Positions 49,201 to 59,355 of a stretch of DNA of 64,000 bases are shown here, piece after piece (positions within the stretch are counted from its first letter, which is position 1; each line of letters starts with the position of its first letter). Source of the stretch: Sialis fuliginosa (Eukaryota > Arthropoda > Insecta > Megaloptera > Sialidae). The translations under genes were made by a program, and so were the position numbers. The notes under the pieces were generated by a model. The model saw only the letters and a list, made by a program, of their open reading frames with translations. It was not told where the DNA came from and searched no databases. The stretch lies in contig OY540810.1 in the NCBI GenBank assembly GCA_961205875.1, forward strand, positions 37,758,001-37,822,000, read 5' to 3'.

Positions 49201-52200
49201 TGTACAATATTATACAGATATCGAGTCAGTATCAAATGTCATAAACACATGGTCATGAGTATATTCAATAAAGTGCAAGTCATCCTTGTATAACTAAGTG
49301 TTCATAGACGCCTGCTGTGGTTTTTGCAAAGAGATAAAAACTGTAATCGTATTTCCGACAAAGACCGGTATTACATCACGTACAATCAAATCAAGTGTTA
49401 CAGAAAATATATTTGATAAAAAAAATTACGAGTCCTTTTTTTTATCAGGAACCTAGATACAAATTCCAATGTGAAAATGATAAAAAAGTAAACTATTGAA
49501 AAATATGTAGGTACCTCATATGAGTTCCTCTTTCTGATAAAAAAATGAGAAAAATTAGAATGATTTATTTTTATTTTTTCTGTAACAAAGAACTTTTAAA
49601 TATTTTTTTTTGCAGAGTAGAGACACGTAAGTCAAGGAATTTAGAAGATACATCTTATTTGTAGATGCTAATTATACCTACATAACTACAATCAATTAAT
49701 AGTATTATCGTGAACATACAATCATAATAATTCAATAATTCAATATTCGTAAATTCTAAAAAATATGGTTAATTTGGGCACAAAATAAACAGAATACCGT
49801 ATATAATTTAAATAAAATTTTATAAATCTATATATATGGAAGTAATTATTTCTATTGAAACTAATTTTAGAAATTAATAAAAAAAAACAGTAGTTTACTA
49901 TGCAGTGGCGTAGCTATAGGGGTTGGCGAAACTGGCTACAAAAGGTTTAGGTGAGGGGAGAGGGGATTTCAAGGTGCTGACAGTGGCTTGACCTCTAGTT
50001 ATACCTCTGACTGTGCCCTCTGAAGAGTTTTTTATTAATCAAGTATATTATCAAAAAATTGACAAAGTAAAGTTGTTCTCATTTTGTTCTTTTACCCCCT
50101 ATAGTATAAAATTAATTATTATAATTGTTTTGTTTTTGATTTATTATTATACAATATGATGCAACCCGTTTTTTGTTAATTTTGTTAATTGAGTATTAGC
50201 ATGTCAAGAAGTTATTATTTTTAAATGTTTCATTTTTTAGTTCCTGTGAATTTCATTCCACGAAATAAATTCTAAAAAGTCCCTTTGGGTTTGGATTTCA
50301 TCTTGTTTACTTCAAATGTCCTTGAAATTACATTACGAACATATTTTCAGAGAAATTAAACTAATATATACTTATTGCAGAATCATCAAAGTAATGACAA
50401 CACAAATTTTATCAGTGGTAACCAGTGGTGCCGGAGCAGGAGGGATAGGGGAAGTTGTCCCTACAAAATTTCCAGTAACGGGGTGATGACTACTTTTTGC
50501 CCCTCCAAAAATCTGTTTTCTGTAATTTTTTTACTGTTAAAAATTATTTTATTTTTGTAAACTGATTTGAATTATAAAATGTAACCATGAGTCTAGTCAG
50601 AGACAAAGAAAAATAAAAAGTGAGTACAGTGAAACCTCGTTAGTACGTTTTTTTCTTTTTTTAGGTCTCAACATTCTTCCATAAGACCCCATGTTAAAAT
50701 ATTTCGTTAGTACGTTTTTCTCGTTATTACGTGTTTCCTCCCAGTCTCTTTTAACGTACTAACGAGGTTCCACTGTAATTCTATTTTTTTTTTTTAAATA
50801 ATACGATATTAATCAAGCTAGAGAAAATTTAAGCCAATTTTGAATTTTAAAAACGCCAAGTAAAATATGGTCAGCTTAATTTTGGAGGTTTCTCTGGTAC
50901 TAGTACTTCATTTTTAGAAGCTCACTCATTTGTCGCCCCTAACCTTGTGTCGCCAATAACAGCCATTTATACACTTTTTTAAATAATAAATAAATATGTA
51001 TATAATACAATAATAATACATGTTTTCAAGTAATATTTATATATAAATTATTAATTCATGTATTTAGAACAGAAAATGGATTAATTAATATTAAATATCC
51101 CATTAGGAATCTATTCAATACAAGCATATAATGTGTCTATTTATGTAAAGTATATTTCCTGCAAATACCTGATTTATCAAATATATTGATTCCAAATAAC
51201 CTTCAATTTCCGTTATATGCACATATTTTGTAATATATTATGTAGCTTTTTAAAATGCATTACTCATGCGTTATTAGGGCCCCAAATTATTATAACTACA
51301 TTATAATAGATCAGCACTATGAGCTATTCAGTCTATATTGTTATTTAATGTGGATTCATTTATCTAGGTCAAAGGTTATATATATTTGCCTAATGTTAAC
51401 CGGCATTTTAATAGACTATATACCTCAGATATATCATATTATAGTTGTTTGAAAGAACAATCATATTGACGTGTAAACATTAAATTGTTAATATTTTGAA
51501 TGATTGTTATCATTAATACACAAATATGTGGTTGAATGCATTTACTGCTTTATCAAAACATTTTATTTTATTATCATACTGAACAAATAAATATCTTTGT
51601 TCACTTAACAGTGACTTATATACTAATGTCCGGTATTATAAAAGAGCTAGCAAATTTACTAGCTAGCAAGCACTCTCAAATGAGGTATCAAACTTATATG
51701 ACAGTTCTCCGAGTTTTAACAGATATTTGCAAGCGCAGTAAGTTTGTTTTTACCGTTTTTACTCAAGATTAGTAAATATACTTTACATATCTTTAATTTT
51801 ACTTATGAAGTTATCTGTCAAAAACTCCAATAAAACTATCATATAAGTTTGATACGCCATTTGAAAGTGCTTGCTAGCTCCTTTATAATACCGGACATAA
51901 TACGAAATAATAAATGAGCAGATAGTAGATATACCATATATGGTAACAATAAGTTAAATATTAATATATATTTTTATTTGCAGTAATGTTTATGTTTATA
52001 TATGAAAAAATAAATAGTATTTTGATTTCAATATCATATTAATTTGCGTAGTAATCTGGCTAATTTAAATCTTTATAAATGCATAGTAAAGGGCAAAGCA
52101 GCAAGGTCGTCATGAAAATTATATAAATAAACAAAATTAATATTTGGCAACAGTGCATGTAACTGCACTTGTTATTCTTTTGTTTTATTGAAAATATATA

Positions 52201-52289
52201 AAAAAAATTAACTTACATTTTAATTTATCGTCTGCTGATGATGTAGCACCGATGAAAAGAATTACAAAGGCGAATAGTAAGACTTTCAT
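40261..52289 (-). CDS. Fer1HCH: Secreted ferritin heavy-chain homologue (ferroxidase subunit)
   Basis: The exons are 52289-52217, 41931-41654, 40737-40588 and 40416-40261. They join in phase into 218 residues. Residues 1-19 are a signal peptide (MKVLLFAFVILFIGATSSA), so the protein enters the secretory pathway, as insect ferritins do. The four-helix ferritin fold follows. Ferroxidase ligands are all visible: Glu and Tyr in MELEAAMTYL, EE and H in SEEREH, Glu in LNLETEV, and Gln in LEEQLHGQ. The C-terminus EHGTLGEFMYDKKLLGELA is typical. It oxidises Fe(II) and co-assembles with the light-chain homologue encoded divergently. Intron 1 is about 10.3 kb and packed with repeats; introns 2 and 3 are 0.9 and 0.17 kb. 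Regulation is likely by the iron-responsive element at 52381-52407. Confidence 0.93.
41330..41617. mobile_element. hAT-type MITE (288 bp) in ferritin heavy-chain intron 2
   Basis: Ends CAGGGCTGTAACTAC and GTAGTTACGGCCCTG are flanked by the exact 8-bp duplication gttattaa at 41322-41329 and 41618-41625. It lies 37 bp from the donor of exon 2 and contains GC-rich stretches near both ends (ccggggcagtgcccctgg). No coding capacity. Confidence 0.88.
42010..42925. repeat. Dispersed repeat (copy of 9185-9540) split by a hAT element
   Basis: The similarity to 9185-9540 is interrupted between 42197 and 42592 by the hAT element 42198-42591. It resumes with 'atatactaataattagtttaaatg' and 'aagactggtgccagtacc'. 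It lies in intron 1 of the ferritin heavy-chain gene. Confidence 0.65.
42198..42591. mobile_element. hAT-type element (394 bp) in ferritin heavy-chain intron 1
   Basis: Ends CAGTGGCGTAGT and a complement-like AACGCCACTG are flanked by the exact 8-bp duplication agtgatgg at 42190-42197 and 42592-42599. The interior contains two internal direct copies of 'cattgaatatttcggggggg' with long G runs. No coding capacity. Confidence 0.87.
43530..43800. repeat. Direct repeat, copy 1 (copy 2 at 48731-48961)
   Basis: The segment from 'agattttttttgataccgta' through 'ggggggcctagact' to 'ctgcagttatttcgaaaata' recurs at 48731-48961 in the same orientation with small deletions. Both copies are in intron 1 of the ferritin heavy-chain gene. 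The family is not recognised. Confidence 0.72.
44125..44255. repeat. Inverted copy of the 9340-9530 repeat
   Basis: The complement of 'ggcaccaatcttgg' and of the following AT-rich 100 bases matches 9420-9530 and 42830-42925. The piece is a fragment and has no coding content. Confidence 0.55.
45514..45651. mobile_element. Family E MITE (138 bp), copy 3
   Basis: Inverted ends begin 'taactataatgacgtgttta' and end with the near complement '...taaacacgctattatagtta'. They are followed inward by 'gacaaaacagcaacacg' and its complement. The other copies are at 12279, 15444 (half) and 45946. The target duplication is unclear because the ends run into AT-rich flanks. Confidence 0.75.
45946..46083. mobile_element. 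Family E MITE, copy 4
   Basis: Inverted ends 'atgtgttaacacc' and 'ggtctaaacgtggct' flank 'agacaaaacagtaacacg' and its near complement. The copy is more diverged than the one 300 bp upstream. Both are in ferritin heavy-chain intron 1. Confidence 0.7.
46817..47208. mobile_element. PIF/Harbinger-type MITE (392 bp)
   Basis: Ends TGTCAGGTATTATAAAGAA and the complement-like '..ctttataacatctgaca' are flanked by TTA (left) and TAA (right), which fits a diverged three-base duplication. Internal motif 'gaatttgctcgggattttag' is shared with the 34429 element region. It lies in ferritin heavy-chain intron 1. Confidence 0.75.
47640..48620. repeat. Array of about 240-bp direct units with an inverted segment
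   Basis: Three related units occur at about 47815-48050, 48050-48290 and 48300-48600. Each contains 'gaaaattataacgaacactg', 'ttttgattttaacccttcag' and 'gactgaaaaatgaactcaca'. At 48394-48485 part of a unit is repeated inverted, forming a local hairpin. The array is preceded by 'aggtttccgtagaaaactag' followed by 'gtccgtccgtcc', a pattern common at the ends of dispersed insect repeats. It lies inside ferritin heavy-chain intron 1. Confidence 0.75.
48731..48961. repeat. Direct repeat, copy 2 (of 43530-43800)
   Basis: See the unit at 43530-43800. This copy lacks about 30 bases in the middle and is followed by a second partial match to flanking sequence ('cgtgatgcagcgtgacaaag' occurs at both 48696 and 48963). 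Confidence 0.7.
50445..50880. repeat. Interspersed repeat, copy 2 (of 14870-15400)
   Basis: It shares 'tgatgactactttttgcccc', 'aaaatctgttttctgtaatt', 'gtaaccatgagtctagtcag' and the nested pogo-like MITE with the copy at 14870. It lies in ferritin heavy-chain intron 1. Confidence 0.7.
50627..50775. mobile_element. pogo/Tigger-like MITE (149 bp) with TA duplication
   Basis: Ends CAGTGAAACCTCGTTAGTAC and the near complement GTACTAACGAGGTTCCACTG are flanked by TA at 50625-50626 and 50776-50777. No coding capacity. Confidence 0.82.
51627..51897. mobile_element. PIF/Harbinger-type MITE (271 bp), TAA target duplication
   Basis: Ends TGTCCGGTATTATAAAAGAG and the complement are flanked by TAA at 51624-51626 and 51898-51900. 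It is shorter than the 332-bp relatives at 23423 and 26867. It lies in ferritin heavy-chain intron 1, about 320 bp from the first exon. Confidence 0.87.
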
Positions 52290-52792
52290 TTTGATAGAAT
52301 ATTTATTATAAACTCGAACAATAATAATTGACAACAAATGTATCACTTAGGTTAGGGTAAAAATGTCTACTAGTTGGTCGACCTTTATACGCACTGGCAT
52401 AGAAGGTGACTTTTTGAAATTGCTTTTACTGAATAAAGATCGCCGTAACACTCTTTCGATTTGATTAAATAACAAAATTGCGTTCGAAACTCATGAAAAA
52501 GCACTTGATAGCTGAGTTTTGACTCGTCAAGCAATTGTTTTCTTTTGTCTTTACATGCGCAGTTACCATTTACGCATGCCTAAACTGTCTTCTTGCTGTT
52601 TGATAGGTTGTTTAATATATGTCCCTCCCCCCCGCCTAGAAGTCATTATCTGTCATCAGGGGAAAATACTATTCTTTTGTGAACTAAACGTGATATTTGA
52701 CTCGTCATTGCTTTAAAGAGTACAGAGGAAATTCTCTAGCGCTAACTTGTACAAGTATTAATTCATACTCTGCAGACACTAGATATAAAAAA
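52290..52792. promoter_or_regulatory. Shared ferritin promoter interval (head-to-head genes)
   Basis: 503 bp separate the start codons of the heavy-chain (minus) and light-chain (plus) ferritin genes, so both 5' leaders and promoters lie here. On the minus strand a TCAGT initiator-like motif (52429-52433) sits about 25 bases upstream of the iron-responsive element, consistent with a short capped leader. No strong TATA box is seen. Confidence 0.6.
52381..52407 (-). promoter_or_regulatory. Iron-responsive element in the ferritin heavy-chain 5' leader
   Basis: Read on the minus strand: ACCTT, bulged C, TATGC, loop CAGTGC, GTATA, AAGGT. The lower stem pairs perfectly (5 bp), the upper stem has 5 pairs with one G-U, the loop is the consensus CAGUGN, and the single unpaired C sits exactly five bases before the loop. 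It is 91 bases upstream of the start codon. In animals, iron regulatory protein binds this hairpin when iron is low and blocks translation of ferritin. Confidence 0.93.
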
Positions 52793-54584
52793 ATGAAATT
52801 GTTTTTAATATTCGCTGCCGTTTTGGTGGCTGTCAATGCCGATGGACATTGTTACAAGGAAACAAGTAAAGCTTGTTCTTCCTCGCCAGATAAAGGTATG
52901 TTTTATTTTGCATTTACAAAATTATTATCAATCACGCTCAATCAATTTTAATAAATCAAGTCTCAACACGTATATTTTGTTTTTTATTTTGGAATGACAT
53001 TGTTATGATTTACAGTGTTGCAACATGGGATTTATGTTTTGTTTTGGTATAATATGACGTTCTGTATTTTTTTTGTTTATCCTGGTAAATTTAGTAATAA
53101 AATATGTGACTACTCTTACTTCCATATAATATAATTTTAAAAATGCGTATACTGTTTTTACGCTTGGCCCTTAATGTTCACAAATTAGTATTTTTATTTA
53201 TAGAAAAATATTTCATATTTATTTCTATTTATAAAAATTATCAATTTATTTATTTTTTTAATTAGCACTCTTTTTCATAGTTAAGTATTGTTTTGTCTGT
53301 AATATGTACCCACGACCCATGAATTGTCAATTTGATGCAAAACACAAATTATTTCAATTCTTTACAATAGCATAAAATCATACACACAATTATCTATTTG
53401 GCTTTTGATGTATTAAATTATTAGATTGAATGGTTACAAAAATAATTTCAATATTATAATTATTTATATTAACTTCTTACTGCATGTGAGGACTTCTATA
53501 AATCACAAAAATAATTCATGATGTTAATTATAGCAGTTTTTAACTATATACAATCAAATATTCAGGGTGTAAATTTTAACTTCAGTTCAGTTTGTTATTT
53601 CAAGGATATGAAAATATTTGTTCTCTTGTTAACAAACTAAAAAATGTTTCTTTTATTTTTCTTGTAAATTTATTTGACCCGAATTAACCATTAGTTTTAA
53701 ATTTTGTCTCAAGTTTAGTAATAAACATTAGAAGTTCATACAAATTTTAACAAAATGGAAAAATTAGGATGTTCTGGATTATTTTACAACTTTATTAATT
53801 TTATATTAACATTTCATAAATCTTTAAAAAAATTGTTATAATATTAAAAATGCTTCTGTAGAGTTTTATAATTATAAATCATTAAAAATTAATGTTTCAA
53901 ATAGGTCCATAAATTCAAATTATTAAACATCAAAATGAAATTTATAGTTATAGACAAATTTAAAACATTCCATTTTCTGCAATTTGTTAATAATATTGAT
54001 GAAAATAAATCAATACATTTTTATTAGGTAATCTTGCAAACTGCAATGCCACTTACGGAGCAATTGAAAGTGTCCTTCATGATATGCAAGACTACACAAC
54101 AGAGCATATCAAGAGCTCTTTTGACTTCTTACTACTCTCAACCCACTTTGCAAATTATGAAAAGAACCGTCCCGGTTTTGAAAAACTCTACCGAAAACTG
54201 TCAGACTCTGCGTGGGAAGATGCAATCGGTCTTATTAAACATATCACAAAACGTGGCGGTGTAATGAACTTCGACCACAATCAAGCAACAAATGCTAGAA
54301 CTATTGAAGTAACCGAACTTGAAAGCATGGCTTATGCACTCGATATCGAAAAAGCTTTAGCGGAAAAGGCAATGCACATTCATGGTGAAATTACACGCAG
54401 ACGAGCAAACCACCACGATGCAGAGATCGGTCATTATCTAGAAGAAGAGTTTATCCATAAGCATGCGGATACCATTCGCCAACTTGCAGGCCACACCAAC
54501 GACTTGAAATTGTTCGCTGGTGAAGGACAGGGAGATATGCCTTTATCGCTGTTTATGTTTGATGAATATTTACAGAAAGCTTAG
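52793..54584 (+). CDS. Fer2LCH: Secreted ferritin light-chain homologue
   Basis: Exons 52793-52895 and 54028-54584 join in phase into 219 residues. Residues 1-17 form a signal peptide (MKLFLIFAAVLVAVNAD), followed by a Cys-containing N-terminus (HCYKETSKACSS) typical of insect light chains, whose cysteines are thought to bond the two subunit types. The ferritin fold spans the rest. The ferroxidase glutamates are replaced (SFDFLLLS in place of the Glu/Tyr pair; DSAWEDAIG in place of EEREH), as expected for the light-chain homologue, which favours core nucleation. An upstream in-frame ATG at 52697 exists, but the signal peptide begins at 52793, so that start is preferred. AATAAA lies at 54707-54712. 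I saw no iron-responsive hairpin in this leader. The pair co-assembles into the 24-mer. Confidence 0.93.
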
Positions 54585-54906
54585 AGAGTTGGAGTTATTA
54601 TTAATGTTTGATCGATATATTTTTTAAGATGTATAGTATTAGGAAGATATAATTTATGTTATTGAATTTTGAGTGTTTGTAATATACAATTAAATTTAAA
54701 AAAAATAATAAAAGTTAAAAAAAATTTTGATATTACTTATTTTATTTGTTCCTAAATATTTAATTCAAAATCAAAAACTACTTTGACAAAAATGTTTCAA
54801 TAATAAAATAGTTGCTATGTAATATTTTGCTTTTTAATAAAGGCTGTCAAAATTTACATTTTTTTTAATAGAAGTATAAGTGATATTTACAAGAAAAAAT
54901 TTAAAT
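54585..54906. other. Short intergenic gap between ferritin light chain and prominin-like gene
   Basis: 322 bp that hold the light-chain 3' UTR with its AATAAA and then the 5' region of the next gene. A splice-acceptor-like 'ttttttttaatag' at 54859-54871 suggests an additional upstream non-coding or signal-peptide exon for the prominin-like gene. Confidence 0.5.
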
Positions 54907-57900
54907 ATGGAAAACACAACTATACAAGATGCATATCTACATAACGATTATCAAATTCATTCAATGCTTTGGCCGTTAATGAATCTCATAAATGAATTTT
55001 TTGATCAATATTCACCTCCAGTAAACGGTGATATTTATTATTTACGAATTACTTTTAGAACAATATACTAAATTTTATTTTATATTTTCTTCCAGACAAT
55101 ATATTTCGTTCTCTCGATAACTATACTTTGGTAAATATTTATCATGAAGTTATTAAACGGGGATCTACAAATATGATATTTTTGTACATTCTTCTTACTT
55201 TGGCTGTTTTAACTTTATTAGGTACTAACAAATGTGTAAATATATTTTCTCAAAATCAGAATTTGTAATGTCCAAGATTAAATTGTATATTCTGTTACTT
55301 TCTAGTTATTCCCTTTGTAATTTGCTCCAAGCTCTATTCAAAAAACAAGATAAATATATATAAATATCAGTGGTGTTTTGGGTTAGAAGGACTTATATTA
55401 TTTGTTTCATTTTGTTGTTTATTGTAAGTATATATTATAAAAAAATTTAAAAACTAATTTACAATTTAATTTAAAAATATTTTAGCATCGGTTGCATATC
55501 TACAACTGAATTTGTTATGCAAACAAGTAGAAATGTGCAAAAGTATCCTGAATCAACAAAAGTTCTAGTAAACAGAGTACACCTTGAACTACTAGATGCA
55601 CCACGAACATTTAGACAAATAAATGATAAACGAAGAAAAATATCACATCTAGTTCTTTGTTCAATAGAAAACATTGGTGAACGTTCCCAAAGAAAAATAA
55701 ATCAAAGCATTTATAATCAATTGATTACTGAGGAAAAGTATTACTCAGATGCGATGACTAAGTTATCAAATAACTTACAAAATGGAGGTAAAAAAAAAGA
55801 TATTTGGGTGTAAGCTATTCTTTTAGTTGCTAGGGGTGAATAGAAAAGGAATTTCAGCTATATTTACTATACTTATTGAGCAAGATATCCTTCAGGACTT
55901 GCCAGTATAGTCAATCCATCCTTAAATTAGTCATTTTATCGGTCAACGTGTATAAGATCATGCGCACACCAATTAGGTCCAATGCAATTTGCAATGAAAC
56001 GTTGGCAGATAGAATGACCAAATCGACACTGCTTATACCCAGAAGCCAAGATCTATATCAAGATCACCGCAGAAGCCTATAGATTGGTCATACATATGTA
56101 CTTATATAATATTATATATTAAACATACTAGTGTAGTGTAGTGTAGTATGTTTAATATATGCTAATATGATCAATAAAACGCAATATCTATTAGTGTTTT
56201 GCATTTTTGAATCTTTACATTCAAATTTTATTTCAGGTTTTTTCCTTCGATCAAAAAAAATATCTCATTCTATTGAACTAATGATGAGTGATGTTAAACA
56301 TGTATTAAATGAAATGAACCGTAATATAGATAAAATAAAAATAGAATTTAATGGAAACTTAAATTTTAAACTAAATGAAAATAGAAAAAATGATTTACTT
56401 AATGATATCAAATTGATAAAAGAAGCTGTTGCTATACCAAATACATCTTACGAAGTAGGTATTATATTTTATAATATACAATAAATCAGGAAGTTAAAGT
56501 TGATTTCATAATGATATGTTTTCTTATCGATTTGGAATGATTAATATCGATGAAAAACATTATTGCTAAATGTCTATTATTTTCATGTATTCACTATTTA
56601 TATAATCAAGTCTTGTGCTTAAAAATTAAGTCTACATTTATAAGTATGTGGTGTCTATATGATAGATCGTTAATTACAAGTTGTTAGTGCGATAGATGAT
56701 AGTCAACGTGTTAATTAATACTCTGTATATTTTTTCATTTTTTAGTACCCTGATTGGGACATTGTTTATAAAGATGTAAACAAAACTACATATGAGACAA
56801 TACCAAAAATGAAAAAGTCGTTATTTTTTTTGGAGCCTCTTCGTCACTTAATTTCCTATAGAACTGACGATGCTGCTTTTGTGTTAGAATCACGATTAAG
56901 CAGAATAGACGTAAGAAATAAAGATATAAAAAATTATTTATATTCTATTTAATGATAATATATGTATTTATTTTAGGCAATTTCTGAACATTTTTACTGT
57001 AAACTAAATCGAGTTGTAAACATTTTTATAAAAAGCTTATGCAAAATTAAGAAGTTTTTTAATGAAACAGGACGATTTTTAAATATCAATACAAAGTAAT
57101 TTCAAAATATTTAAATATATTAATTTATTTGAATATTTAAAATTTAATTTCTATTATTTTGTTTTAGGTGTAAATTGCTGAGCAGTTATATTTACATTTA
57201 CATGTTACCAATTTGCTATGGTATATGTTTATTAGTTTTAATCGGAACAGCAAGCCTTTTAGCAATAAAGGATTTGAACGCAGTGTTTAAACACAAGAAG
57301 CCATACTTTAACTATAATAAAGATAACTTTGTGTTAAAAACTCTCAACGTAAATAAAACATATATTAATCAAACTAAAAAAAATTTATATTTTTGTACAT
57401 CGACATGAAATATGTTATTTGTTTCAGTTTTCTATAATAATGGGTGTATCCTTTTTATGGATATTACTGTTATTAACTGCACTGCATTATTTCCTTAGTG
57501 TTGCTATTACTATGGTTTGCGCACCTTTAAATTCAGGAGCCGTGTTTACTGATTATCTAGATGATCCTTGGGTAAAATATTATACAAATAAACTTGAAAA
57601 TTAACTTTTTAAATTAATTACACATTGGTACTATAATTTAAAATTCTTACATTTTTGTATAGTTGTGGAATTCAAGTTCCTGGTTAACACATTCTATACA
57701 AACTGAGTTCCCGAATTATAAAAAGCAAGTTAAAGTAGAAGATGTAATGCAAAATTGCCACAAAGATAAATCTATTTATAAAATTTTAAGTATATGGGAG
57801 GTAAGATATTCTATTATAATTTGTTTCAATGTTTTGTATTATACAGGCTTGTTATGGTCACGTATACGATTTTTTTTTCTTACTTATTGTTAGTTTAGTA

Positions 57901-59355
57901 TTTGTTTTGACTCACAGTTTTTGTCTCAGGTTAGGAAATTATTTGAAATAATTATTTTGCGCTGTCAGATATTTTAAATTTTCAATAGGGATACAGTAAT
58001 TAGTTCATTTAAAGAATTTAATTAAGTCAAATAATACTTAATGAACAGAACTGTTACATAGATACTGAGACATTAGCTGAAGAACTTAGGAAACCTTTGA
58101 TTAAAATAATTTAATTTTTTTTGTTCTAATTTTCTGCTAAATTAAAATTTGTACATTGTTGTACTTATAAATATTAACAATTAATGGATTTTTTTTAGTA
58201 TTGGAATAAATACAGAGGGTTGGATATTGATGATTGCGATGTTGAGTTTGATGAACTGTCTGAAGTTTTACAGAAAGAAACCAACAATATTCCAATTCTT
58301 CCTGATTATTTAATGAATACCACTCTACAACAATTACATTTCGCACATAAATATTTAAATGATAGTTTTGTTGTTAACAAAGTAAATTATAATAAATCAA
58401 TTCTTGATCCAATTTCTGAATATAGAAAATTATTTTTTCTAGATTATGAAGGATTTAGATGAATTGGATAACAGAAACATAACTTCTAAAGTAATAAATA
58501 TGATGCAAAATCTTCCACGTGATATCTTGTACGATGACATACAAAATACTCTGAAAACTATTCTCAGAGACAGTGAATTTATGTATGACCATATTATTTC
58601 GTATATATATCTCAATATTAAAAAATTAGAAAAATTTAAAATAGAAATAATAGAAATTGAAGTAAGTCATTGTTGAATATTTTTATATAAATTGATCCAT
58701 TGCAAATAATTACATTTCTGAATTTTAGAAAGACTTGCAAGGGCGAATGAAGTATCAAACTGTATTGCGTAAAAAATGGATTGATATATCTCAAAAACAA
58801 ATAAAAAAAGAAACAAAAAATGCCCACGAGAAAATGTTATACCACATGCATATATTCAGTAATTTTAAACAAAGTTTTATAACTTTTAATCATAGTTGTA
58901 AAATTTATCCAGAATCTTACAGAACATTTCAATGGGCCGTATGTGAATATAGTTTGGATGTAATGGTAAATTAATAAATATTTAATTACTATTTTATTGA
59001 TACTGTAAAACAATATATTAATTTTTCCTCTCGGTAAAACTAATAATCGTATATGATCAGATTTGCATTTATTTTATTTTATAGCAAATTGGTTGGTTAA
59101 ATATCTTTTTTATTGCATTTGCTGCATCTCTTTGTATTTTGGGATGTTGTAGATTTGTTAGCTACATGTATGGATTTTACGGTAAGTATAAAAAATTAAT
59201 TACGAAAATTATAATTACATTTTAAATATATTTTTATTGCAGAAAGAGAAATGATGAAAGAACAGATCGGATTGGATTTTATAAAAACACCAAGGTTCCG
59301 ATACTTGCCGCTAGATCCTGGAGAGAATTTGTTCAAAATAGAAAACACAAAATAA
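54907..59355 (+). CDS. Prominin-like five-pass membrane glycoprotein
   Basis: Fifteen exons join in phase into about 826 residues: 54907-55027, 55096-55221, 55306-55423, 55486-55787, 56237-56454, 56746-56910, 56977-57095, 57168-57348, 57428-57571, 57663-57800, 58199-58381, 58443-58661, 58729-58965, 59085-59181 and 59243-59355. Membrane helices are at about residues 67-90, 106-126, 395-420, 450-478 and 758-785, giving the prominin topology with two large extracellular loops. After the fourth helix comes MVCAPLNSGAVFTDYLDDPW, matching the prominin pattern (C-P, LF..LD), and later VEDVMQNCHKDKSIYK, again as in prominins. Prominins organise plasma-membrane protrusions and bind cholesterol. The 60-bp intron at 58382 is unusually short. 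No signal peptide is visible at the first ATG, and an in-frame stop lies just upstream, so a further 5' exon may exist. Tweety-type proteins also have five helices but lack this pattern. Confidence 0.75.

Noticed and set aside
52697..52792. Upstream in-frame ATG extending ferritin light chain by 32 residues
   Set aside because: The extension would bury the signal peptide that starts at 52793; the insect light-chain family begins there.
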